The notes under the pieces were generated by a model. The model did not search any database. It was not told the origin of the DNA and saw only the letters and a program-made list of their open reading frames with translations. Shown here one piece after another: positions 45,233-55,000 of a stretch of 64,000 bases of DNA. Each line of letters opens with the position of its first letter. Positions within the stretch are counted from its first letter, which is position 1. The position numbers were made by a program, and so were the translations under genes. Source of the stretch: Flavobacterium johnsoniae (GTDB taxonomy: Bacteria; Bacteroidota; Bacteroidia; Flavobacteriales; Flavobacteriaceae); the NCBI RefSeq assembly GCF_030388325.1, contig NZ_CP103794.1, positions 3,410,001-3,474,000 on the forward strand. The letters run 5' to 3'.

Positions 45233-46081
45233 ATGAAAAATAATAATTGGATGAATTTGGTCTGCCTGCTTTTAAGTATACTGTCGGGCAATGCACAATT
45301 GATAAATAGAGCTGTTGATTTCAATCAGGATCAGTTTAAAAATGTGCAGATTGCTTATTCTAAAACAACAAGCATAGTGTTTCCTTATGCGATAAAAAGC
45401 ATAGATAAGGGAAGTTCGGATATTTTAATGCAAAAGGCAAAAGGAGTAGAAAATATTTTACTACTGAAAGCTGCAAAGCAGAATTTTATACAGACCAATA
45501 TTACTGTAGTTACAGCCGACAGCAGGTTGTATGTTTTTGTTTTGAATTTTGATGAGGTATGCCCGGATTTAAACATTAAGGCTGACAATAGTGCAATTGT
45601 AAACAATGATATTTTGTTTTCACTCGATAATGAAAATCAAAAGAAAATTGAGCAGTATTCAAAGCTTGCTTTGTTGAAAAAGAAAAAAATAGGCGGCTTA
45701 AAGAGGTCAAGATTTGATATTAATCTTAGTGTGAACGGCATATTTATTCATCAGGATGTTCTTTACTTCAGACTTGTTTTAGGTAATACTTCAAAGATAA
45801 ATTACGACATAGACCAGCTTCGTTTTTTTATTCGGGATCAGAGAAAATCTAAGCGCACTGCTTCACAGGAAATAGAAATAGTTCCGCTTTTTTCAACTTC
45901 CAGCTCCATGCTGATTCCAGATAAATCGGAAGTGAATTTAGTCTATGCTTTATCAAAGTTTACTATCCCTGAGAAAAAATACCTCACGATTCAACTTATT
46001 GAAAAGGATGGTGGCAGACAATTAGAAATAGACATCAAGAATAATGATCTAATTGATCTTGATGTTCTTAACAGCTTTTAA
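45233..46081 (+). CDS. traN: TraN conjugative transposon protein (DUF4138, VirB9-like)
   Basis: A 282-residue exported protein with an N-terminal signal (LVCLLLSILSGNAQ) and the DUF4138 pattern (KTTSIVFPYAIKSIDKGS, LYVFVLNFDE, FTIPEKKYLTIQLIEKDGGR). It is the outer-membrane-associated core component at the VirB9 position and closes the recognised tra set here. Homologues of CTnDOT TraO, TraP and TraQ are not found downstream. Confidence 0.9.
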   Translation: MKNNNWMNLVCLLLSILSGNAQLINRAVDFNQDQFKNVQIAYSKTTSIVFPYAIKSIDKGSSDILMQKAKGVENILLLKAAKQNFIQTNITVVTADSRLYVFVLNFDEVCPDLNIKADNSAIVNNDILFSLDNENQKKIEQYSKLALLKKKKIGGLKRSRFDINLSVNGIFIHQDVLYFRLVLGNTSKINYDIDQLRFFIRDQRKSKRTASQEIEIVPLFSTSSSMLIPDKSEVNLVYALSKFTIPEKKYLTIQLIEKDGGRQLEIDIKNNDLIDLDVLNSF

Positions 46082-46109
46082 AAGAATAATAACTTTAAAA
46101 TAATTTATC

Positions 46110-46913
46110 ATGAATCAGAAAAATTTAGAATTCCTAAAAGATCAGTTAAAATATACTGGATTTGGAGAAACTTTCGATCAGGATCTGAAAGAAAAGATGC
46201 TAAAAGGAGAGACAGAGTTTAAGATTATAAAAGAAGGTGTTTATGGAAAAGATGCAATGACTGCCGAATTGAATTTTAAAAAATCCGACCAAAGTGATCT
46301 TTACTTTTTTAATTCTTATCATGTAAATCTTAAAAAAGAAGAATCGAAAGAAGGATTAGAACAGACTTTTTATATTAATAACAACAGCAGTAATATTACC
46401 CTTAAAGAAGCCTATAATTTAATGGAAGGACGTTCTGTAAATAAAGATCTTAAAACTAAGGAAGGTGAAGTGTATAATTCCTGGCTCAAAATTGACTTTA
46501 AGGAATCCGAGAGCAATGGAAACTTTAAAATAAATCATTACCATCAAAATTATGGGTACGATTTGGAAGCAAGTTTAGCAAAACATTCTATAAAGGAACT
46601 TGAAACACCTAAATACAAAGAAGATCTTTTAAATTCACTTAAAAAAGGTAATCTTCAGTCCGTAACTTTTGTTGTTAGTGGAGTAGAAAGCAAACAGTAT
46701 GTAGAGGCAAATCCACAATTTAAAACTGTAAATGTTTACGACGATAATTTACAAAGGATTAATCATCGCGAGAGCAAGGATCAAAAGCAGGCGGAATCGA
46801 AAGAAAAGTCAGCTTCGAAAGAACAATCCCAGAAGCAGGATAGTGATGATGATCCTGATCAGAGGGAAAAGAAAACTGCTGCCCATAAAAGAAAGGCAGG
46901 TAAATCTGTATAG
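46110..46913 (+). CDS. element-associated protein with C-terminal repeat domain, unknown
   Basis: A 267-residue cytoplasmic protein without signal. A module near residues 100-215 (LMEGRSVNKDL, KIDFKE, YHQNYGYDLEASL, VTFVVSGVESKQYVEANPQ) recurs in the next gene. The last 40 residues are highly charged Lys/Glu/Ser. It lies 28 bp after traN. Such proteins occur in many Bacteroidota elements, and some carry DUF3945-type names; function is unknown. Confidence 0.7.
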   Translation: MNQKNLEFLKDQLKYTGFGETFDQDLKEKMLKGETEFKIIKEGVYGKDAMTAELNFKKSDQSDLYFFNSYHVNLKKEESKEGLEQTFYINNNSSNITLKEAYNLMEGRSVNKDLKTKEGEVYNSWLKIDFKESESNGNFKINHYHQNYGYDLEASLAKHSIKELETPKYKEDLLNSLKKGNLQSVTFVVSGVESKQYVEANPQFKTVNVYDDNLQRINHRESKDQKQAESKEKSASKEQSQKQDSDDDPDQREKKTAAHKRKAGKSV

Positions 46914-46941
46914 AAATTCTTAACCTCTAAAGTTTAAAATT

Positions 46942-47985
46942 ATGAATAATGAGTTTCTTACAAATAGACTGGAGTCAGAGATTGCTGGGTGGAATTCAAA
47001 AGAAGACCGACTGAAGAAACTTTTTAAATCAAGTTCATCGTTAGAAAATTCTCTATTAAAAGAGAAATTAAGGTTCTATGAAAGTATTTTATTGAAGTAT
47101 AAGAATACAAATCAATTAGATGAACGTACTGCATTGCAGATTATAAGAAACGAACGAAACGCTTTAATTAAGAAAATTTATCCGGACAGGTTTCGGCAGT
47201 ATTTTTATAAACTAATGAGCAAAATTGTTGTAGAAAGAATCAATGCTCAAAAAGAAAGCAGAGAGGAGCTAAAAAGCAATCAGTTGCTTACATATAATCT
47301 GGAACGCACTGGCTTTAAAGATGCATACAATAAAGTTGATAGGTATATGAGGTTGGGGCAGGATAAATTTACTGTTCCGATATCTTATTATCTTAATGAG
47401 CACGAACAGATGAATCATTCCCTTCATTTTATAAGAAATGAGCAGGGACATTATGATTTTAAAGGTTTTAATTCTAGTCTCCATCATCAGAATGGTAATA
47501 ATGAGACTAGGCAATATTATTTTGATGTTGATGAGGTAAAAGCTTTTAATTCAGAACAGGCTTACGAATTACTATCAGGTAGAGCAGTTTTAACAGCAGG
47601 GACTTGGAAACAATTAGACTTTAATCAAAAAGGAGTTGATAATAATTATCAATTAAAAGAATTTCATGAATCATATGGCTTCAACATTGAGAAAAGTGTA
47701 TCTGAATTATTCCTGAAGACTTGGGATCAATCGGAAATCAATTCTTTAATAGATTCACTTAAAGATGGCAGAAGAGAAGCAGTGACTTTAACCAAAGAAG
47801 GAACGGAATCTAAGGTCTATATCGAAGCTAATCCTCAAAATAAGTGTCTGAATATTTACAATGAAAATTTAAGGAAGGTGACAATTGAAAGTTTGTTTAG
47901 AGTTAAAAGGGACATCCCTTTGAAAGTACAATCAAGTTTAAAACTTGAAGATAACAAAGTCAAAAGTAAATGCAGAAAAATATAA
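46942..47985 (+). CDS. paralogue of the preceding protein with a different N-terminus
   Basis: A 347-residue protein whose C-terminal half repeats the module of the preceding gene (LLSGRAVLTAGTWKQLDFNQK, FHESYGFNIEKSV, VTLTKEGTESKVYIEANPQ), while its first ~120 residues are a separate helical domain with many Lys/Arg. The 28-bp spacing to its neighbour suggests duplication and domain gain. Function unknown. Confidence 0.7.
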   Translation: MNNEFLTNRLESEIAGWNSKEDRLKKLFKSSSSLENSLLKEKLRFYESILLKYKNTNQLDERTALQIIRNERNALIKKIYPDRFRQYFYKLMSKIVVERINAQKESREELKSNQLLTYNLERTGFKDAYNKVDRYMRLGQDKFTVPISYYLNEHEQMNHSLHFIRNEQGHYDFKGFNSSLHHQNGNNETRQYYFDVDEVKAFNSEQAYELLSGRAVLTAGTWKQLDFNQKGVDNNYQLKEFHESYGFNIEKSVSELFLKTWDQSEINSLIDSLKDGRREAVTLTKEGTESKVYIEANPQNKCLNIYNENLRKVTIESLFRVKRDIPLKVQSSLKLEDNKVKSKCRKI

Positions 47986-47995
47986 AATAAAGGCT

Positions 47996-48280
47996 ATGGA
48001 AAATCTGAAAAGCTTACTAGACTTCTTTTCTGCAATTGAAAATGATTTTAGAATAAGTTCCACCCATATTGCAATTTATGCCGCACTTCTAAAGTATAGA
48101 GTTGAGAAAGGTTTCGTAAATCCTATACAGGTCTATAGACATGAGATAACTCCTTTGGCAAAAATTTCGTCAGCGTACACTTATCATAAGTGTATTCAGG
48201 AATTGAGTACTTATGGTTATATAAAGTACGAGCGGTCGTTTAAGAAAACACAAGGGAGTAAGATTTATTTTTTTGAGTAA
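47996..48280 (+). CDS. small winged-helix-like protein, probable DNA-binding
   Basis: A 94-residue protein with no signal. Its helices (ISSTHIAIYAALLKYRV, TYHKCIQELSTYGYIKYERS) and the following beta hairpin (KKTQGSKIYFFE) resemble the winged-helix fold of small regulators. The ATG at 47996, 10 bp after the previous stop, is preferred to one at 47945 inside the previous gene. It is the last gene before a terminator; it may regulate transfer or excision. Confidence 0.65.
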   Translation: MENLKSLLDFFSAIENDFRISSTHIAIYAALLKYRVEKGFVNPIQVYRHEITPLAKISSAYTYHKCIQELSTYGYIKYERSFKKTQGSKIYFFE

Positions 48281-48297
48281 TGTATTAATAAAATATT

Positions 48298-48321
48298 AAA
48301 GCCCTCACAAGGGCTTTTTTT
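48298..48321 (+). terminator. intrinsic terminator ending the tra operon
   Basis: AAAGCCCT (48298-48305) and AGGGCTTT (48310-48317) form an 8-bp stem with a CACA loop, running into seven T. It separates the transfer operon from the recombinase unit. Confidence 0.92.
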
Positions 48322-48340
48322 ATATAAAGTATTTTTAGAG

Positions 48341-48505
48341 ATGGAAGATGAAGAGGAAAACACAAGAGGAAAAATAACCCCAGAGAAAGCTATGAATATG
48401 TTAAACTCTGAGGGTATGAATGTTACAATCGAAGAAGCAACTGAAATTTTGCTATTTTTACGAAAAATGGCTCATGTAGCCGTATCTAAATTTTTGGAGT
48501 CATGA
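48341..48505 (+). CDS. 54-aa acidic protein translationally coupled to the recombinase
   Basis: An open frame of 54 codons (ATG at 48341, TGA at 48503) encoding a small acidic, helical protein (MEDEEENTRGKITPEKAMNM at the start). Its TGA overlaps the recombinase ATG (ATGA at 48502-48505), a typical coupling. Size and place would suit a recombination directionality factor, though it is acidic rather than basic. No family is recognised. Confidence 0.6.
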   Translation: MEDEEENTRGKITPEKAMNMLNSEGMNVTIEEATEILLFLRKMAHVAVSKFLES

Positions 48506-50031
48506 GTATTATAGCAGATTTATACATACGTGTAAGCACGGACGAACAAGCAGAGAAAGGTTATTCGCAAAGAAATCAGGAAGAAGTTTTAAGGAAATAT
48601 TGCTCAATAAATTATATTGAAGTGCGTAACGTTATTTATGAGGACCATTCCGCTAAAACATTTAATAGACCACAATGGAATAAACTTTTACTGAATCTGA
48701 AAAGACAGAAAAACACAACTGATCTGGTCTTATTTACCAAATGGGATCGTTTCAGCAGAAACGCAGGTGATGCCTATCAGATGATAAGCATATTAAGAAA
48801 GTTAGGTGTAGAACCGCAAGCGATTGAGCAACCTCTTGATTTGGCAATTCCAGAAAATAAGATGATGCTGGCTTTTTACCTAGCGGCTCCTGAAGTTGAA
48901 AACGATCGAAGAGCTTTAAATACCTTTCATGGAATGAGGAGGGCGAAAAAAGAAGGTAGATATATGGGTATTGCACCGTTTGGATATGCTAATAAATCCA
49001 AAGAAGACGGAAGTAAATATATTGCACTTGTAGAACCTGCCGCTTCTGTTATGCGCTGGATATTTGAAGAATTGGCTAAAGGAATATTCAATACAGAGCA
49101 AATATATCATATGGCTTGCAGAAGAGGATTTAAAAGAACTAAAAATAACATGTGGGGCCTAATAAGAAATCCTGTTTATTGTGGTAAAATATTTATACCG
49201 AAATATAAAGATGAAGAAAGCAGATTTGTTACAGGGCAACATGAGCCACTTATTTCTGAGGGCCTTTTTTATAATGTACAGGATATCTTAGATGGAAAAT
49301 CACGCCTTTACAGACCTAAAATTAAAACTGTCGTTGATTTCCCATTAAGAGGCTTTTTTATCTGTCCAAAGTGCCAAAAGAAGCTGCAAGGAAGTAAATG
49401 TAAAGGAAGACACAAATACTATCATTATTACCACTGTGAAGCGCAATGTAAGTTTAGAATTAACTCAGAAATCGCCAATGAACTTTTTATTAAAGATCTT
49501 AATAAGTATCAACCTATAGCTGAAGTTAAGAAATTATACAGCTCGATTTTATATGAAACGCATCGTGATCTCGCAAATAATGCCGGCGAACAGAAAAGAA
49601 GACTTGTAGAACAGATAAAAGATTATGAACTCAGATTAAGCAATGCAAGAGATCTTCTTCTAACATCAAAGATTGAAGCTGATGATTATAAGCTGATGAA
49701 AGATGACTATGGTGCACGAATTGCAAACCTTGAACGTGAGCTATCAACAGTCACTAAAGATAAGCATAGTATTGAAGAGCTACTGATAAAGGGGGTTGAC
49801 AACCTTATCAAGCTTAGTGATTCATATTTGAAAAGGGATTTATCAGATGCAAGAAGCCTAATTGGTTTAGTTTACCCCGAAAATTTCACAATTCACGAAA
49901 ATAAAGTACAAACCGCTAGAGTGAACAAAATAGTGGAGTCTATTTATCTGATTAACAAACAGTTAAAGGCAAAAAAAAACGGGACAAAAGATGATTTTTA
50001 TCTTTTGTCCCGAGAAGTGACCGTTACTTAA
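48502..50031 (+). CDS. large serine recombinase (element integrase)
   Basis: A 509-residue site-specific recombinase. The catalytic domain starts LYIRVSTDEQ with nucleophile S12 and includes KWDRFSRNAGD. A recombinase domain follows (HGMRRAKKEGRYMGIAPFGY), then a zinc ribbon (CPKCQ... HCEAQC) and a coiled-coil region. It should integrate and excise the element. It lies at the right end of all transfer-related genes, which places the right attachment site just beyond about 50031. No tRNA is at the junction, consistent with serine-type integration. Confidence 0.93.
   Translation: MSIIADLYIRVSTDEQAEKGYSQRNQEEVLRKYCSINYIEVRNVIYEDHSAKTFNRPQWNKLLLNLKRQKNTTDLVLFTKWDRFSRNAGDAYQMISILRKLGVEPQAIEQPLDLAIPENKMMLAFYLAAPEVENDRRALNTFHGMRRAKKEGRYMGIAPFGYANKSKEDGSKYIALVEPAASVMRWIFEELAKGIFNTEQIYHMACRRGFKRTKNNMWGLIRNPVYCGKIFIPKYKDEESRFVTGQHEPLISEGLFYNVQDILDGKSRLYRPKIKTVVDFPLRGFFICPKCQKKLQGSKCKGRHKYYHYYHCEAQCKFRINSEIANELFIKDLNKYQPIAEVKKLYSSILYETHRDLANNAGEQKRRLVEQIKDYELRLSNARDLLLTSKIEADDYKLMKDDYGARIANLERELSTVTKDKHSIEELLIKGVDNLIKLSDSYLKRDLSDARSLIGLVYPENFTIHENKVQTARVNKIVESIYLINKQLKAKKNGTKDDFYLLSREVTVT
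49980..50012. repeat. 13-bp perfect inverted repeat inside the 3' end of the recombinase gene
   Basis: CGGGACAAAAGAT (49980-49992) pairs with ATCTTTTGTCCCG (50000-50012) around a 7-nt loop. An A-run precedes it on the plus strand, so on the minus strand it would look like a terminator. It could protect the recombinase from transcription entering from the flank, or be part of the attachment region. Confidence 0.6.
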
Positions 50032-50647
50032 CAATTTACAAACCATTTTATGAATGATTTAAAGAAATTGGCTTTCTATATGTAGTGTGTGTCTTTTATT
50101 GGCTAAGTAAATTTGGTTTAGATAAAAGTATTAGTCCATACTTATTGATTGTTGTTCGACCGGAGCTGAAAATTGGTTTATTTCTTTTTCCGCACAGCTG
50201 TTTTGCAGGCTTTTGAGAATGGGAATAAAACCTAGTTTTTGCCTCAGTTGAGCGGCAATAAATAATCAGAGTCATGAGGCTGGAAAATTTAAGTGGTGAT
50301 CAGATTATCGGCTGTTTACAGACCAATATCAAACGGATAGTTTATCTTTTGCATAGAAACGTATTCTTTGAATAAAAGCCTGTTTAGTTGTATTAATAAA
50401 AAAATGGCGCTGATAGAGCTGGTAAAGATGGAAAGTATTTTTTAACGGCATCTGAAAATGGGCAAGAGCTGATAAAATCATAATAGTTGCAGAGGGAGAT
50501 TGTGGACAGACTCTATCGCTTGGATGGCTTATGCTAAGGAATTATACAGCTGGATTAGATTTAGATTTGATCCTAGACTAAGCGGTAAGCAGAAAAGGAG
50601 GCCTGTTATTTAACAGGTCTCCTTTTCAAAAATAAAAATGAAAACTA
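50032..50647. other. 616-bp region without an intact gene beyond the recombinase
   Basis: All frames are broken by stops. One stretch around 50408-50482 reads as an open C-terminal-like fragment (NGADRAGKDGKYFLTASENG, then a stop) and may be the remnant of a gene cut by integration; I cannot identify it. The efflux-operon terminator is at the right. The attachment site of the element is expected in this region. Confidence 0.4.
50593..50626 (-). terminator. terminator of the RND efflux operon
   Basis: AAAAGGAG-G-CCTGTT (50593-50607) pairs with AACAGG-T-CTCCTTTT (50612-50626), a 15-bp stem with one G-T pair and a 4-nt loop. The stem ends in T residues on both strands, so it can work in both directions. 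It lies 21 bp after the last efflux gene. Confidence 0.88.
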
Positions 50648-52084
50648 TTAATTCCAGCCGCCTCCGAGTGCTCTGTAAACATTTACAAAGGCGTTCATCT
50701 GCTGTTTTTTGGTTTCAATAAGTTCAAACTTAGATTCTAAAGCGTCTTTCTGGGTCAATAAAACTTCCATATAATCTGCCCTGGCAGAACTAAATAGGTT
50801 GTTTGATATTTGAATAGACTCATTTAAAGCCTGCACCTGCTTTGACTTTAAGTCATAGCTTTTTGCCGTATTCTGGATTTTAGACAATTGGTTGGCCACT
50901 TCAACATAAGCGTTTATCAATGTTCTCTCATAATTGTAAACAGCCTGAATCTGTTTAGCGCCAGCAGTAAAGTATTCTGCTTTAATTGCATTTCTGTTAA
51001 TCAAAGGAGCTACTAAATCGCCAGCTATAGAATATAATAGAGATTCTGGAGAAGTCAGCAAATATTTAGTGTTAAAAGCCTCGTATCCGATTCCAGCAGA
51101 AATGCCCAGCGAAGGATAAAATTTAGCTTTAGCGGCTTTAATATCCAGTTTTGCAGCGATTAGTTCCATTTCGGCTTTTTTAATATCGGGACGATTTTCT
51201 AAAAGCTGAGAAGGCACTCCGGCATGAACATCTGCTGGAGTTATAGTGCTGAAAGTATTGCTGCTTCTGGTAATTTTCTGGGGAAAACGTCCCAACAGGA
51301 AATTGATTTTATTTTCCGTTTCGGTTATCTGCTGCTGAATATCAAACTGAAGGCTCTGAGTGCTTAAAATCTGCGCTTCAAATCTTCGTACAGCCAGTTC
51401 GTTTACTCGGGCAGCCTCCTTCTGTATTTTTACAACTCTTAAAGCATTGGTCTGGATATCAATATTTTGTTTGATAATTTCCAACTGATTATCCAAAGCT
51501 AGAAGCTCGTAGTACGAATCGGCTATTTCTGCAATTAAATTGGTAATTACAAAATTCTTTCCTTCGATGGAACCTAAATATCGGTTTAAAGCGGCTTTTT
51601 TTGCATTATGCAGTTTGTTCCAAATATCTATTTCCCAGCTTGAAGTAAGGGCAAAACGATAATTGGGAAGCGGATCGGGCGTTTCTCTGCCAGGCATAAT
51701 CTCGGTTGTTGCCTCGCCTGAACCTGTGCTTGTATACCTTCCGGACTTGGTTAGATCAGCACCAGCGCTAAAGCCAACAAATGGCAGGTATTCACCTTTT
51801 CTGGCTTTTACTTCGCTTTTTGCAATTTCGATTTCTTGAAGCGTAATATTCAATTCCTGATTGTTTTTCAGTGCAATATCAATCAGGTTTTCTAGATTTT
51901 CATCCGTAAAATAGCTTCTCCACTTTACTTTTCCAGTGTTAAGCGTATCTAAACCATTATCGGCATAGTTTTCGGGTACTGTCCTGTTTTCTGTTTTCTC
52001 TGCAATAGAAGCCGTCTTACAGCCCGCTATAGAGAGCATTACGCAGGCAAGACCTGCGTATTTTATATTTCTGTTATTCTTCAT
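50648..52084 (-). CDS. TolC-like outer-membrane efflux lipoprotein (NodT/OprM family)
   Basis: A 478-residue outer-membrane channel with lipobox MLSIAGC and the family motifs LDTLNTGKVKWRSYFTDENL, SSWEIDIWNKLHNAKKAALNRY and VPSQLLENRPDIKKAEMELIAAK. It exports drugs handed over by the RND pump. The ATG at 52084 is chosen because the lipoprotein signal follows it; the gene overlaps the pump gene by 11 bp. It is the third gene of the adaptor-pump-channel operon. Confidence 0.92.
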   Translation of the reverse strand: MKNNRNIKYAGLACVMLSIAGCKTASIAEKTENRTVPENYADNGLDTLNTGKVKWRSYFTDENLENLIDIALKNNQELNITLQEIEIAKSEVKARKGEYLPFVGFSAGADLTKSGRYTSTGSGEATTEIMPGRETPDPLPNYRFALTSSWEIDIWNKLHNAKKAALNRYLGSIEGKNFVITNLIAEIADSYYELLALDNQLEIIKQNIDIQTNALRVVKIQKEAARVNELAVRRFEAQILSTQSLQFDIQQQITETENKINFLLGRFPQKITRSSNTFSTITPADVHAGVPSQLLENRPDIKKAEMELIAAKLDIKAAKAKFYPSLGISAGIGYEAFNTKYLLTSPESLLYSIAGDLVAPLINRNAIKAEYFTAGAKQIQAVYNYERTLINAYVEVANQLSKIQNTAKSYDLKSKQVQALNESIQISNNLFSSARADYMEVLLTQKDALESKFELIETKKQQMNAFVNVYRALGGGWN

Positions 52085-55000
52085 TTTCCTGAGTTTGATT
52101 GTTTGTTGAAAAATCATCTACATGATGCATGAAATCATCAGACAATGAACTTTCTTCTTCTCCTTTAATTAGTTTTCGGCCCTCGGCCAATGAGCCAAAA
52201 ATGTAATATAGTCCAGGAACTATGATTACTCCGAAAATGGTTCCGAAAAGCATTCCTCCAAGTGCAGATCCACCGATGGTCCTGTTTCCGATTGCACCGG
52301 CTCCAGAAGCAAAGATTAACGGAATCAAACCGGCAATAAAGGCAAAAGATGTCATTAAGATCGGTCTGAAACGAACTTTGGCGCCTTCAATAGCCGCTTC
52401 CAGTATTGTGGCGCCCTGCTGGTGCTTGAGGACAGCAAATTCAACTATCAGTACGGCATTTTTACCCAGCAGTCCAACCAGCATGATCAATCCGACCTGG
52501 GCATAAATATCGTTTTGCAGGCCCATAATCTGCAGAATGACAAAAGAGCCTAAAATTCCAACAGGAATAGATAAAATTACAGACAATGGAATAATAAAGC
52601 TTTCATATTGCGCCGCTAGTACAAAGTAAACGAAAGCCAATACCACTAAAAAGATATAGATCGATTCGTTTCCTCTGCCGGCTTCATCGTAAGAAAGCCC
52701 TTCCCATGCAATATCATAACCTTTCGGAAGCGTTTTTGCAGCTGTTTCCTGCACCGCCTTAATCGCGTCTGCTGTGGTATAGCCGCTTGCAGGCTGCCCC
52801 TGAATAGCGGCAGAATTGTACATGTTGTAACGCGTGATCTCATTAGGCCCCTGCGTTTTTTTAAGCGTCATAAAGGCAGAATAAGGCACCATTTCTCCAT
52901 GATCATTTTTCACAAAAAGATTCAACACATCTGATGGCAGCCTTCTGAATTTTGGATCCGATTGCACGTATAGTTTAAAAAATCTTCCAAATTTGATGAA
53001 TCCCTGTTCGTAGGTGCTTCCGATTAAGATATTCAGGTTTTCCATTGCCTTGCCGATAGAAACGCCTTTCTGCATAGCCAGATCGTTATTGATCTCCAAC
53101 TCATACTGCGGATAATTGGCGGCGAAGAAAGTAAACAAGCCAGAAAGCTCTTTACGTTTTCTCAGCTCGGCCATAAACTGCTTGTTGATTTTATCAAATT
53201 CCTGATAATTGGTACTCGTCGTTTTGTCTAATAGACGCATAGAGAAACCTCCTGAAGAACCAAATCCTGGAATTGCGGGCGGTTCAAAAAACTCCACAAC
53301 AGCCCCCAGATCTTTTGATTTCTTCTCCAGTTCTTCCATGATTTGGGTTACAGAATGTTTCCTGTCAGACCATGATTTTAAGTTAATCAGACAGGTTCCG
53401 GCATTAGAGCCGCGACCTTCGGTCATGATTTCGTAACCCGCCAAAGAAGAAACCGATTCAACTCCTTCAACACTTTCGCAGATTTTCTGCAGTTTCTGAG
53501 CGACCTGATTGGTTCTTTCCAAAGTTGCGCCGGGAGGCGTCTGGATGATTCCGTAAATGGTTCCCTGATCTTCGCTCGGAATAAACCCGGATGGAAGCAC
53601 TTTGTTCTCTATAAAAATGAAAGCGCAGAATGCAATCAGGATTCCAAAAGTCAATACTCTTCGGCTTACGATTGTTTTTAAAACAGCAACATAACGGCCT
53701 GTAAGCCTTTCAAACCATCTGTTGAAAGCATCAAGCGATTTTGTCAGGATATTTCCTTTTTTCTCTTTTCCATGGTTGTTTTTCAAAAGAATGGCACAGA
53801 GAACAGGGGTAAGGGTCAAAGCTACAATAGCAGAAATGATAATCGAGCTGGACATGGTAACCGAAAACTGTCTGTAGAAGGTTCCCACCGGTCCCGACAT
53901 AAAGGAAACGGGAATAAAAACGGAAACCATAACAGCTGTAATGGCAATAATGGCGCCTCCAATTTCGCCCAATACTAATTTAACGGCATGATACGGCGTA
54001 ATATGCGGAAATTCTTCAAACTTGGCATGGACCGCCTCGACGACGACAATCGCATTGTCGACCACAATTCCGATTGCCAATACCAAAGAAAACAGCGTTA
54101 CCAGGTTGATTGACATTCCAAACATTTGGATTACAAAGAAAGCTCCAACTAAAGATACGGGAACGGCAATAATCGGGATTAAAGTCGAACGCCAGTCTCC
54201 TAAAAATATAAATACAACCAAAGCAACCAAAATGAAGGCATCTCTTAGCGTATGGACAACCTGATCAATAGAAGCATCTAAGAACTGCGAAACGTCGTAG
54301 CTGATTTTATAATCCATTCCTGGAGGAAAACCCGCTTTCATTTCTTCCAGTTTTGCTTTCACGTCGCGAATTACATCACTCGCGTTACTTCCATAGTTTT
54401 GTTTCAGTACAATAGCGGCAGAAGGATGACCGTCCAGGTTCGAATAAATATCAAAGAATTCGCTTCCTAATTCGACTTTTGCAATATCTTTCAGGCGAAT
54501 GCTTTCTCCTTCTGAATTGGCGCGTACAATTACATTTTCATATTCTTTAGGTTCGTCGTACCTGCCTTTATAAGTCAGTACATATTCTAAAGATTGTGCG
54601 GCAATACCGGAACTCTGCCCTAATCGGCCTGGACGGCCGATGATGCTTTGTTCCTGAAGCGCCTGCATCACTTCTTCAACAGAAATTTTATAAGCCCTCA
54701 TTCTGTCCGGATTAAGCCATACACGCATGGCATATTTGCGGCTTCCTAATATCTGGGTTCTTGCCACACCCTTAACACGGCTGATTTCAGGAATCATTTT
54801 CACATCGGCATAGTTGTAGAGAAACTTCTCATCCATGCTTTTGCTTTTCGAATAAAGGTTCACGTACATCAGCATACTGGGCTGAATAGGAGTAATGACA
54901 ACCCCTTCACGCTGAACCAGTTCAGGTAATAATGGCATTACCTGATCTACCCTTGTTTTTACCCTGATTACAGCTTCATTAGGATCTGTTCCTGGTTCAA

